9,386 nt of DNA from the NCBI GenBank assembly GCA_035938215.1, contig DASZHC010000138.1, positions 1 through 9,386 of the forward strand. The letters are read 5' to 3'. The number at the start of each line of letters is the position of its first letter. The stretch's first letter is position 1. Below the pieces are notes generated by a model. The model had not been told where the DNA came from. It saw only the letters and a list, made by a program, of their open reading frames with translations, and searched no databases. Below are positions 1-7,018 of this stretch, piece by piece. This stretch comes from DASZHC01 sp035938215 (lineage in GTDB: Bacteria > Verrucomicrobiota > Verrucomicrobiia > Chthoniobacterales > JAFAMB01). Position numbers and translations under genes: made by a program.

Positions 1-113
1 AATCGATACGTAAGGAGCGAGCAACGCGGAAAAAACAGCCAACTGGCCGCGGCCCATAGGGTTGCGATGAAAATGGGCCGGCGGCTGCGTTGCTCGTCGG
101 TTACGTATCGATT
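1..113. repeat. Imperfect palindrome with 27-bp arms at the left window edge
   Basis: Bases 1-27 and 87-113 are inverted copies. They match at 23 of 27 positions, and the four mismatches form one block (97-100 against 14-17). Inside this pair, bases 50-57 and 73-80 form a second perfect 8-bp inverted repeat around a 15-nt loop. The whole unit is therefore a large imperfect palindrome centred near base 65, with about 18 extra bases in the left half. It lies in the noncoding stretch after the last gene of the operon. The outer arm begins at base 1, so the element may extend beyond the window. It could be a dispersed palindromic element (REP- or MITE-like) or a structured 3' end; one copy cannot decide. 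Confidence 0.8.
30..87 (-). terminator. Probable intrinsic terminator of the cobalamin operon
   Basis: Read on the minus strand, CAGCC (87-83) and an 8-nt GC-rich segment (80-73) pair with 57-50 and GGCTG (40-36). The hairpin has an asymmetric internal loop and is followed directly by six T residues (35-30). It begins 86 bases after the TAA stop of the cbiH-cbiJ gene and points the right way to end that transcript. The internal loop and the competing inverted repeats make the call less than certain. Confidence 0.5.
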
Positions 114-163
114 CAGATATGCGCCCTCCTCGCGCCTTGCCGACGGCCCATTTTGATCGCAAC
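61..163. repeat. Second inverted repeat, 24-bp arms, interleaved with the first
   Basis: Bases 61-84 and 140-163 are inverted copies matching at 22 of 24 positions. The left arm lies inside the palindrome of 1-113, between its two outer arms, and the right arm lies outside it. The arm order A-B-A'-B' means that both pairings can coexist only as a pseudoknot; otherwise they would be alternatives. The left arm also covers the 5' half of the terminator-like hairpin on the minus strand. This could be a third partial copy of a dispersed repeat or a true alternative RNA structure. Confidence 0.75.
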
Positions 164-173
164 GAATGGCATG

Positions 174-1793
174 TTATTTCGGGGACAGGACACTAGAGGC
201 ATTTTCTCGCATCGACGGTTCGAATCCGGTTTGAAGCGCCCGCAGCCGATCGATCATTGAATCGAAATCGTGTGCGACAAAGGGATAGTTGATGCGCGGA
301 CGGTTGATGACGATTAACGGAATACCGAGCAAACCGGTTGCCTCAGCCTTTGCACTGAATCCTCCTGCTGCACCCGATTCTTTGGTTACCACGCAATCAA
401 TTTGCCAATCTTTCCAGAGAACTTCATTCATCTCCTTTGAGCATGGCCCCTGCATCGCGATGAGCCGAGACCGCGGAACTTCCAGGGCCAGGGCATTCTC
501 CAACGATTCCGGCTCCGGCGCGACTCGAACAAACCATTCGCGCTCGTTCGCTCCCGGGTGGCTCAAGAAAACCTTGAGATCCTTCGATCCGGTTGCCAGA
601 AAGATGCGTTTGCCCATGCGAATCGCCGTCGCCGCAGCCTCTTCCATCGTTTCGCAAAAAATCGCACGGCTCGAGCCGCCTATGACGTCCCTCTCGTAGC
701 GAAGATACGGAATATTCAACTCTGTGCCGAGGGCGATGAGCTGCGAAGAAATTTCCGTTGCGAACGGATGTGTGGCATCAACGATGGCGATGGCCCGAGA
801 ATCCTGCAGCTCGCGGTACCGGGCACTGACACCTATTCTTCCGGATCTCACGGATACGCCCGGCAATCTTTCAAGAGCAAGGTCGCGACCGTAGGAAGTC
901 GCGGTGGAGATGACGACTGGAAAGCCGTTCTGGATGATTTTTGATGCGAGAGCGTTTCCATCGGCCGTTCCTGAAAAAACCCATATAGCCTTCTCGCTAA
1001 CCGGTTCAATGGCGGATTCGGATTGGTCCGGTTGCAGCCGGCGCGCTGGTGCGCCGCGGCTGTTGTAACCGCGCGCAGTGTAGATGAACTCTCTCTTTCG
1101 ATAGGTGAATCGATTCCCGACAACAATTGTGGTCAGCATATCGAATCTCTTCTGGAGCAGCTCGGCTAGCGAACAAATGAAATGTTCCTGTCCCGAGCGA
1201 TAAGCGTTACGCACCACACCGCACAAGGTGGCAGCCGGCTTATGCTCAAGTAGAATGTTCAGGATGCGGTAAACTCCGTCCGTTCTCGTTTTGCTCTGGA
1301 CATTGTACAGGGCAAGCACGAGATCGGCCCGAGCCAATTGACGGGCTCGACGTTCGATTACCTCCCAGGGGCAAAGCAGATCGGACAAGGACAAAGTGGC
1401 GAAGTCGTGCGAGAGAGGAGCGCCAAGGAGAGATGCACAACTTGGAGCGGCTGATATTCCAGGAACAATCTCCACTTGAAAAACATCATCCTCGGACATG
1501 AGCTCAAGCGCAAGCGCAGCCATCCCATAGACACCGATATCCCCGCTTGAGACGAGACTTACCGTTCGTCCGTCTCGCGCAAATTCAATAGCCATGGCCG
1601 CTCTTTCTTTCTCCCGCAACAGCGGTAACGCGTGGATCTGTTTTCCCTTGATCCAGGGTGCGATCCAGGTCAGGTAAAGATCGTATCCAACAATAATTTC
1701 ACTTGTTCTTAAAGCAGCCTCAGCCAGCGGAGGAATGAGGTCGGTAAAGCCCGGGCCGGCCGAAACCAGGAAAAGTCTTCCTCGTGAATTCAT
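174..1793 (-). CDS. cbiHJ: CbiH-CbiJ fusion: cobalt-precorrin-3 C17-methyltransferase / cobalt-precorrin-6A reductase
   Basis: This 539-residue protein joins two enzymes of the anaerobic B12 route. Residues 1-243 are the CbiH/CobJ-type tetrapyrrole methylase, which uses SAM to methylate C17 with ring contraction. The nucleotide-binding GPG is at 13-15, SSGDIGVYGMA at 82-92, PGISAA at 111-116, a HDFATLSLSDLL block at 129-140, and DMLTTIVVGN at 218-227. After a variable linker (about 244-267), residues 268-525 match CbiJ/CobK, the NAD(P)H-type reductase of precorrin-6A: GTADG at 275-279, DATHPFA at 339-345, TGSKDL at 401-406 and VTKESGAAGG at 469-478. The usual NP of the CbiH motif LYNPxSK is VQ here (165-166). 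The ATG overlaps the cbiG stop as ATGA, and a GGAGG lies about 13 nt upstream. It is the last gene of the operon. CbiH and CbiJ act at non-consecutive steps, so the fusion probably serves dosage or complex formation. Confidence 0.95.
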   Translation of the reverse strand: MNSRGRLFLVSAGPGFTDLIPPLAEAALRTSEIIVGYDLYLTWIAPWIKGKQIHALPLLREKERAAMAIEFARDGRTVSLVSSGDIGVYGMAALALELMSEDDVFQVEIVPGISAAPSCASLLGAPLSHDFATLSLSDLLCPWEVIERRARQLARADLVLALYNVQSKTRTDGVYRILNILLEHKPAATLCGVVRNAYRSGQEHFICSLAELLQKRFDMLTTIVVGNRFTYRKREFIYTARGYNSRGAPARRLQPDQSESAIEPVSEKAIWVFSGTADGNALASKIIQNGFPVVISTATSYGRDLALERLPGVSVRSGRIGVSARYRELQDSRAIAIVDATHPFATEISSQLIALGTELNIPYLRYERDVIGGSSRAIFCETMEEAAATAIRMGKRIFLATGSKDLKVFLSHPGANEREWFVRVAPEPESLENALALEVPRSRLIAMQGPCSKEMNEVLWKDWQIDCVVTKESGAAGGFSAKAEATGLLGIPLIVINRPRINYPFVAHDFDSMIDRLRALQTGFEPSMRENASSVLSPK

Positions 1794-2548
1794 ATTCCGG
1801 AAACTTCCTCCGCGATGGCAATCGCAACACCGTTTCGAGTGGTTTTGCGCAAGATCAAGCGACCCTTAAAGGTTGCCAGCAGGGCACACGGCTCACATAC
1901 CCCCTCAATACCAAAATGGGAATACACAAACGGTGAACCTTCAGCTACCCAGGGCCTTTCCCGAATCAGGGACCGTGGAATCAGCCGCAACGGCACACCA
2001 AGTTGTTCGCACCATTTCAAGATCCCCGGTTCATCTCCTTTCAGGTCGACGGTTGCTACTTCGCGAATCTCCTTCTCGCTTCGCGATAGGGCTGCGAGAG
2101 CTTCTGCCACCGCTGTGCCGATCTGGTCAATACTCACGCCCTTCCTGCATCCAATTCCGACCACGAGAGGCTTCCGTGTTTCCGTCGCGGTCGTGACGAT
2201 GGGTACTGCCCCGGTAAGATTCGCGACCCGGTACGCCAATAGATTTGCGCCCCCCTCGTGACCACCTAGAAGCGACACGACGAATCGGCAACCTTCATCG
2301 ACCACAACCACCCCCGGGTCAACCGTTTTGTGCTTCGTTAATCCGTCAAGGTAACGAACGGCGATTCCAACTGCCATCACCATGATCCATTGCGGACAAT
2401 GAATGAATCTCGCGGAAAAAGCCTCCCGGTTCGTCATACCCGCTTTGCAAATTAATCCTCCCAGTTCCCCACCCAGATGCGTTTCGAGGTAGCGGCCAAG
2501 TTTCTCCGCTTCATCGCGAACCACCCAAACTCCAAGCCCGGAATTCAT
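1790..2548 (-). CDS. cbiG: Compact CbiG, cobalt-precorrin-5A hydrolase
   Basis: CbiG opens the delta-lactone ring of cobalt-precorrin-5A and releases the two-carbon fragment as acetaldehyde, giving cobalt-precorrin-5B. The N-terminal domain is clear: AVGIAVRYL at 59-67, DPGVVVVDE at 77-85 and LGGHEGGAN at 94-102. The C-terminal (CobE-like) domain starts at VVGIGCRKG (129-137) and includes DLKGDEPG at 168-175 and GVCEPCALLA at 216-225. At 252 residues it is about 100 shorter than the usual CbiG of about 350. After VPIVTTATET (115-124) it passes straight into the C-terminal domain, so the usual central domain is missing. The frame is open with no sign of decay. The ATG overlaps the cbiF stop as ATGA, and AAGGTG lies about 7 nt upstream. 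Known chemistry is transferred from the family; activity of this short form is inferred. Confidence 0.9.
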   Translation of the reverse strand: MNSGLGVWVVRDEAEKLGRYLETHLGGELGGLICKAGMTNREAFSARFIHCPQWIMVMAVGIAVRYLDGLTKHKTVDPGVVVVDEGCRFVVSLLGGHEGGANLLAYRVANLTGAVPIVTTATETRKPLVVGIGCRKGVSIDQIGTAVAEALAALSRSEKEIREVATVDLKGDEPGILKWCEQLGVPLRLIPRSLIRERPWVAEGSPFVYSHFGIEGVCEPCALLATFKGRLILRKTTRNGVAIAIAEEVSGI

Positions 2549-3318
2549 GTGGACACCTTTTTGTTTCCCTTGCGAAAACGGTGGGAGTATTCGGCCGAAT
2601 AAAGGCAGGACTCGGAGGCCTTTTCGCGTTTAAGCACGTCGCCGACTATCATCATCGTCGACAGTTCCCAATCGCCGGGCGCAATTTCGTCCAACAGCTT
2701 GCCAAGAGATCCGACGTGAATCTTCTCCTGCCGCCATGTCGCCTTATGAATGAGAGCGACGGGCGTATCCGCGCTGTAGTTGGCGAGAAGATCCGCAACG
2801 ACCTGAGGGAGTCGCGCACCGGAAAGAAAGATGCAGATCGTAGTCCCATGCGCACCGAGGGCCCTGAGCGATTCCTTTTCAGGCATCGGGGACGCCCTTC
2901 CTCCGGTTCGAGTGAGAATGATCGATTGCGCGAGCGCGGGTTTTGTCAGTTCGGTTCCGAGGATAGCTGCCGCCGAAACAAAGGACGGCACCCCGGGAAC
3001 GATCTCGTAGTCTATTCCGAGCCGGTTAAGTCTTTCCATCTGTTCGGCAGTGGCGCCGTAAATGGAGGGATCCCCGGAGTGAAGGCGCGCCACATCGACA
3101 CCTTTCTCTTGTGCGTCGATATAGTGTGCTTCCTGCTCTTCCAGGTTGAGATTCGCGGTATTAATAATTGTCGCGTCAGCCCGGCAATGAACCAACGTCT
3201 CTTTGCTTACCAAAGAACCGGCGTAGAGAACTACAGCCACGCGGCCGAGAATCTGAGCGCCCCGCAGAGTGATCAAATCTGCAGCCCCGGGACCAGCCCC
3301 AATGAAATAAACTTTCAT
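2545..3318 (-). CDS. cbiF: CbiF, cobalt-precorrin-4 C11-methyltransferase
   Basis: This SAM-dependent methylase of the CbiF/CobM family methylates C11 of cobalt-precorrin-4 to give cobalt-precorrin-5A. The 257-residue length is normal. Family blocks in order: GAGPGAADLITLRG (7-20), YAGSLV (32-37), RLHSGDPSIYGA (78-89), PGVPSF (108-113), ELTKPALAQ (123-131), LTR (135-137), PEKE (146-149) and FLS (164-166). The cobalamin methylase N- and C-lobes are both complete. It is the only gene here that does not directly follow its predecessor: 253 bp of repeat-like sequence separate it from cbiL. Its ribosome-binding site is poor: a GGGG about 8 nt upstream, inside a small GC-rich inverted repeat (3323-3327/3331-3335). 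It may be expressed less strongly than its neighbours. The 3' end overlaps cbiG by 4 nt. Confidence 0.97.
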   Translation of the reverse strand: MKVYFIGAGPGAADLITLRGAQILGRVAVVLYAGSLVSKETLVHCRADATIINTANLNLEEQEAHYIDAQEKGVDVARLHSGDPSIYGATAEQMERLNRLGIDYEIVPGVPSFVSAAAILGTELTKPALAQSIILTRTGGRASPMPEKESLRALGAHGTTICIFLSGARLPQVVADLLANYSADTPVALIHKATWRQEKIHVGSLGKLLDEIAPGDWELSTMMIVGDVLKREKASESCLYSAEYSHRFRKGNKKVST

Positions 3319-3571
3319 AAGCGAGGCCCCGCCTCAGACCGGCGATATCCAGGGGGTGGCATGATCGGGTTGGGAATGGCGCCGGTGGGCGAGGCAGCGG
3401 CTTCGGCTCGCCGGGAGGCTCGCCCTACCGGACGAATTTGTGGCGCGGTCCACATCGTTGGAGGGGCGAACATCGGTAGGGCGAAGACTTCGGCGAGCTC
3501 AGTCGAGCCGCTCCTGCTGAGCCGCGCCTTAATTAACATGTTGTTAACCCACGGACACGGAAAAATTTGAC
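3319..3571. repeat. Gap between cbiL and cbiF filled with GC-rich dispersed-type repeat sequence
   Basis: This is the only intergenic space of more than a few bases inside the operon. It holds several inverted repeats: CCGGTGGGCGAG (3382-3393) against CTCGCCCTACCGG (3419-3431), with one unpaired base; TCGCCCTACCG (3420-3430) against CGGTAGGGCGA (3474-3484), perfect; and a GGCGCGG/CCGCGCC pair (3442-3448/3522-3528) bracketing the right part. A GAGGC/GCCTC pair (3323-3335) sits next to the cbiF start, and an AT-rich TTAACA/TGTTAA pair lies at about 3533-3547. An 88-codon minus-strand frame (3315-3581) crosses it, but its sequence is low-complexity, rich in Arg, Ala and Pro, and follows the repeat arms, so I do not call it a gene. 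I read the region as an inserted repeat element. No second copy is present here to confirm that. Confidence 0.6.
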
Positions 3572-4324
3572 TCATCTGCAACCGGTTTTGCTTTTTAAGG
3601 ATTCTGGTGGGGCGCTTTTTCTGATCAACATTGTCGAGAGATAGCCGCCAGCTTCTTCCGCGTTTATCTGGTCAACCGGCACATAGATTCTTTCGTCAGG
3701 CATACCAACATGATTGCCAAAAACACAGTGCTCGGCTATTCCGATCTCACGCAGGAGCCGAAGCACGGTGGGCAGGCGATGGCCTATCTTTAAGAGAATC
3801 ACGACGTCATGATTCAGGATCATCGATCGCAAATCGGTCGCCAGATCGGGGCAGGGCAGCACAAGAACTCGTTCCTTCCCCTCCCCTAATGCAAATCCGG
3901 TTGCTGCTGCGACCGCGCAGTAGCTTGTGACACCTGGAAAAGTCCGATGCCGCAAATGGGGTAAACGTTCCTTTAAGGCCGCAAGCGCATAGATATAGGT
4001 CGAATAAGTAAGAGGATCGCCCAAGGTCAGGTATGCAACATCTCGACCCGCGAGCAACTCGAGCCCAATCGCTTCCGCAAGTTCAGCGTACCGGGCCGCA
4101 AGGCCGCTTCGATCGCGCTCCATCGAAAATTCAATCTCACGAAACCTTTCGTCTGGAATCTTATTTGGCGGCAGACAATTTCGCGCAACCGAACCTTCCC
4201 GGTTACTGGCTCTCGGCGTAAAAATGACATGGCACCGCTCCAAGGCCTGCCACGCGACTAACGGAATCAGTCCAGGTTCCCCCGGCCCGACCCCAATACC
4301 GAAAAATTTCCCCGCCGTCTTCAT
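3572..4324 (-). CDS. cbiL: CbiL, cobalt-precorrin-2 C20-methyltransferase
   Basis: CbiL uses SAM to methylate C20 of cobalt-sirohydrochlorin (cobalt-factor II / cobalt-precorrin-2), the first methylation after cobalt insertion. The 250-residue protein has GIGVGPGEPGLIPL at 9-22, YLTLGDPLTYSTY at 98-110 (the SAM-site block with the YST typical of CbiL/CobI), PGVTSY at 130-135 and a C-terminal lobe ending near STMLIRK. The last dozen residues are Lys/Ser-rich and outside the conserved fold. The ATG overlaps the cbiD stop as ATGA, and GGGAGAGG inside cbiD lies a few bases upstream, a good Shine-Dalgarno site. It is followed by the repeat-filled gap before cbiF. CobI, the aerobic counterpart, is a close homologue; CbiX, CbiD and CbiG next to it favour CbiL. 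Confidence 0.95.
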   Translation of the reverse strand: MKTAGKFFGIGVGPGEPGLIPLVAWQALERCHVIFTPRASNREGSVARNCLPPNKIPDERFREIEFSMERDRSGLAARYAELAEAIGLELLAGRDVAYLTLGDPLTYSTYIYALAALKERLPHLRHRTFPGVTSYCAVAAATGFALGEGKERVLVLPCPDLATDLRSMILNHDVVILLKIGHRLPTVLRLLREIGIAEHCVFGNHVGMPDERIYVPVDQINAEEAGGYLSTMLIRKSAPPESLKSKTGCR

Positions 4325-5460
4325 TCCGCCTCTCCCAACGCCTTGCCATCCATCCGAAAAAGCCGGACACAGGTCTGATCAACGCGGCTTAGCTTAGTAG
4401 AAGCCTTTGTCGCGATTCTGGATTCCACCAAGGCCCAAAACAGCCGCGAAAATTGTTCGCCGCGCAATAACTCGATCACGCCTTCCACCGTCCTTGATGT
4501 ACCAATCGAATCTCGAAGCCTCCCCTTGATCCCGAACTCGTCTGCCACCTTGAGAACGGCTTCCACTGCGCTTCCGCTGCGTGAGGAATGCGTGTCCCAG
4601 ACATCCTCCAAGACCTTCGCGAGTTTTCCCGGGTGACCGACGAGCCACAATTTCGGGAGGATACAATCGTTCTCGACCAGGGTGCGCTCTACGCACTCAA
4701 AGGTGAATCCAATGAAATTCGACATCTGCACTACATGCTTCACCGGGATCGCGAGAAAACTTCGCGCAAATCGCTGGCCAAGATTTCCCGGAGTCAAAAC
4801 AATTCCCCGCGGCTTATCGCCGAGCGCCACGCGTACATAGACTTCGATCGAAGCCTGGAATGCGGCTTTCGATTTGGGTTCGACGATCCCGGTCGTCCCC
4901 AGAATCGAAATGCCTCCCTCGATCCCTAGTCGCGGATTGAAGGTCCGCCTTGCAATCTGTTCGCCCTCTTCGCACCCAATCTGCAGAACAAAACCGACGT
5001 CCGTCTGCTCGTCTCCTTCTCCAAGGATCTCCTGCACCGCGTCGATCATCATCTGGCGGGGCACCGGATTGATTGCGGGCTCTCCAACTGCGACACGAAG
5101 ACCCGGTTGGGTGACCACCCCTACGCCCTCGCCGGCCTCGAATACGATACGACCGTTTCGATTCCTGGTGACTTTGGCAAAGATTCGCGCCCGATGTGTC
5201 TGGTCCGGATCGTCGCCCGCATCCTTGATCACAACGGCTCTCGCTGACCCGTCTTCCTCTACGGTAATCCCCTCAATCGGCACGGAGAGACGATGAAGCC
5301 CCCCTGGAAGGAAAACGTCGACCTCAGAGGGGTTCTCGTCGCAAAGGATCCTCAGCAACGCTGCTTTCACGGCCGCAGTTGCACACGTGCCGGTCGTAAA
5401 GCCACGCTTAAGACCATTCTCCGCGGGCTCCGCCAGATCAAATGGCACCGTGCTACGCAT
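4321..5460 (-). CDS. cbiD: CbiD, cobalt-precorrin-5B C1-methyltransferase
   Basis: CbiD methylates C1 of cobalt-precorrin-5B to give cobalt-precorrin-6A. It is specific to the anaerobic pathway and unrelated to the CbiL/F/H/E methylase fold. The 379 residues carry the full set of family blocks: RGFTTGTCATAA (19-30), VIKDAGDDPDQTH (77-89), GVGVVTQPGL (112-121), GEPAINPVPR (126-135), NPRLGIEGGISILG (175-188) with GTTGIVEP (188-195), and SNFIGF further on. The start ATG lies 8 nt inside the end of the cbiX-cbiC gene (ATGCGTAG). The ribosome-binding site is modest, GAGGA about 14 nt upstream, so translation may depend on coupling. A GTG at codon 5 is a possible later start. The stop overlaps cbiL by 4 nt. 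Confidence 0.97.
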   Translation of the reverse strand: MRSTVPFDLAEPAENGLKRGFTTGTCATAAVKAALLRILCDENPSEVDVFLPGGLHRLSVPIEGITVEEDGSARAVVIKDAGDDPDQTHRARIFAKVTRNRNGRIVFEAGEGVGVVTQPGLRVAVGEPAINPVPRQMMIDAVQEILGEGDEQTDVGFVLQIGCEEGEQIARRTFNPRLGIEGGISILGTTGIVEPKSKAAFQASIEVYVRVALGDKPRGIVLTPGNLGQRFARSFLAIPVKHVVQMSNFIGFTFECVERTLVENDCILPKLWLVGHPGKLAKVLEDVWDTHSSRSGSAVEAVLKVADEFGIKGRLRDSIGTSRTVEGVIELLRGEQFSRLFWALVESRIATKASTKLSRVDQTCVRLFRMDGKALGEAE

Positions 5461-7018
5461 GGATTTTCAATTCGTCCTCGTGCTTCGCGAAATGAATCAT
5501 GAGCGCATTTATCACCGCAGCAGCCCAGGGAGATCCGCCACGGGTACCTCGATTGGTTATTCTGGGCACGCGCAAGCAGCGTCTCAACCGTTCTTTGCTC
5601 TCTGCTGTTCCTACAAATCCGACAGGTAAACCAATGATGAGATGCGGGCGCCATTGATGAAGGTTAACCAGTCGAATCGCTTCTTCGACAGCCGTCGGAG
5701 CGTCTCCGATCGCAATGATAAGATCATTGCCAAAACTCAACCAGGCGCGCCTGATTCCAGCCGCTGAGCGGGTTAAGCCTGTAGCTTGGGCGAGCAACCT
5801 GGTTTCTTCGTCATGAACAAAGCAACAGGGCTCAATGGCAAATGCTTCCAGCAGAGTCCGCCGCAAGCCGGTCTGCACCATCGTTACATCCGTTATGATT
5901 CGCGCGCGCCCCGCCAATCCCGCAATCCCGGCGGCGACGGCTCCGGGCGAAATAAATATCTCGTCAGCCACGCTAAAATCGCCGCTGGCATGAACAAGGC
6001 GCTGCAAAATATCTCTTTCCGGTTCGGGAAAAGAGGACCAATCACGTCCCGCGCGGATGATCTTGAAACTTTCCAGTTCGATCGGATGGGCCTTCGTGCC
6101 ATCGGAATCAATTCGCGTGCGGGATTCATTGACCGCCTTTGGCAGGCCGGATTCCAGAGAATGATGTCCGCGCTGTGGAGCACCCACATCTTTTTCATAT
6201 CCAACGATCGAAACGCGATACTTGCACACGCTGCAGCTCGCCACCGATTTACCTGTGAAGGCTTCCTCGGCCCGCTCGAGGAAAGCGTCTGCCAGAAAAT
6301 CATGAGTCCCAAGGTAATCGCACTTTAGAAACTCTGTTTGCGGACGCCGCGACGCAAGCTCATCTACGGCGGCGTAGATCCGTTTGACCAGGATTCCGGT
6401 AAACAAAAAGAAGGGCGCGACAATGATGCGCTGAAATCCGAGACGTACTGCGCGCTCCAGCCCCTCGGCAATCAGGGGCCTCGCCGTCCCCGAGTAGCAA
6501 ATGAATGATCCTCCAAAACCGAGTCCCTCTTCAAGAATCCGTCCCAGCTTGGATACCTCAGAGTTTGCATCTGGATCGGTCGTACCGCGACCAACGATCA
6601 CAAGACAGCTGTCGGATCGTCTGACCAACCGCTCAGAGCGCGCTTCGGATTCGATGATTTTTTCTCGGAACAATCTCAAAATCAAGGGGTGGAGATGAAG
6701 AGCGGAACCGTAGTGAAGTTTGATGTTCGGAAAGGCCTGCTGCAACGCCCGCACCTCGGTTGGGATATCATTTTTCGCGTGCGTGGCAGCGAGCAACAAC
6801 CCGGGAACAATTGCGATGCGTTCCGATCCGGAAGCGATGTTTTCTCTGACGGCCTCACTGATTGTGGGGCGCGCAAACTCGAGGAAACCGTGAGTCACTC
6901 TCCGGCCGCTTGCTCGTGCCCTGACAAGACGGACGAGATTTTCAAACTCAATGACTCCTTCCGGGTCGCGGCTGCCATGTCCCGCAATGACAATATCGTA
7001 AGCGGGAATAGTGGTCAT
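5453..7018 (-). CDS. cbiXC: CbiX-CbiC fusion: sirohydrochlorin cobaltochelatase / cobalt-precorrin-8 methylmutase
   Basis: The N-terminal half (about 1-285) is a long-form CbiX, which inserts Co(II) into sirohydrochlorin, with two chelatase repeats. AGHGSRDP at 12-19 (H14) and GLLLAATHAKNDIP at 73-86 (H80) give the expected metal-site histidines. The second repeat has IVGRGTTDPD at 141-150 and VAPFFLFTGILVKRI at 200-214. A tail motif CSVCKYR (262-268) followed by VGAPQRGHH (278-286) resembles the Cys/His-rich C-terminus of long CbiX proteins. After a linker, residues 311-510 are CbiC/CobH, which moves the C11 methyl to C12: HPIELESFKII (311-321), VHASGDF with catalytic-type H343, DVTMV (377-381), TRS (416-418), IGDAPTA (437-443), LPVGFVGTAESK (464-475) and GTRGGS (491-496). 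The N of the usual GNAPTA is D here. The ATG overlaps the cbiE stop as ATGA and has an ideal AAGGAGG 6 nt upstream (7025-7031). The fusion links the first and last steps of the ring-modifying series. Confidence 0.95.
   Translation of the reverse strand: MTTIPAYDIVIAGHGSRDPEGVIEFENLVRLVRARASGRRVTHGFLEFARPTISEAVRENIASGSERIAIVPGLLLAATHAKNDIPTEVRALQQAFPNIKLHYGSALHLHPLILRLFREKIIESEARSERLVRRSDSCLVIVGRGTTDPDANSEVSKLGRILEEGLGFGGSFICYSGTARPLIAEGLERAVRLGFQRIIVAPFFLFTGILVKRIYAAVDELASRRPQTEFLKCDYLGTHDFLADAFLERAEEAFTGKSVASCSVCKYRVSIVGYEKDVGAPQRGHHSLESGLPKAVNESRTRIDSDGTKAHPIELESFKIIRAGRDWSSFPEPERDILQRLVHASGDFSVADEIFISPGAVAAGIAGLAGRARIITDVTMVQTGLRRTLLEAFAIEPCCFVHDEETRLLAQATGLTRSAAGIRRAWLSFGNDLIIAIGDAPTAVEEAIRLVNLHQWRPHLIIGLPVGFVGTAESKERLRRCLRVPRITNRGTRGGSPWAAAVINALMIHFAKHEDELKIHA

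Noticed and set aside
2581..3570. 329-codon plus-strand open frame opposite cbiF and the repeat gap
   Set aside because: It is antisense to a clear cbiF, has no recognisable domain or ribosome-binding site, and has a composition typical of a shadow frame.
3315..3581. 88-codon minus-strand frame between cbiL and cbiF, overlapping both neighbours
   Set aside because: The overlaps imitate the operon style, but the peptide is low-complexity and simply translates the inverted-repeat sequence. I treat it as repeat DNA with a chance open frame.
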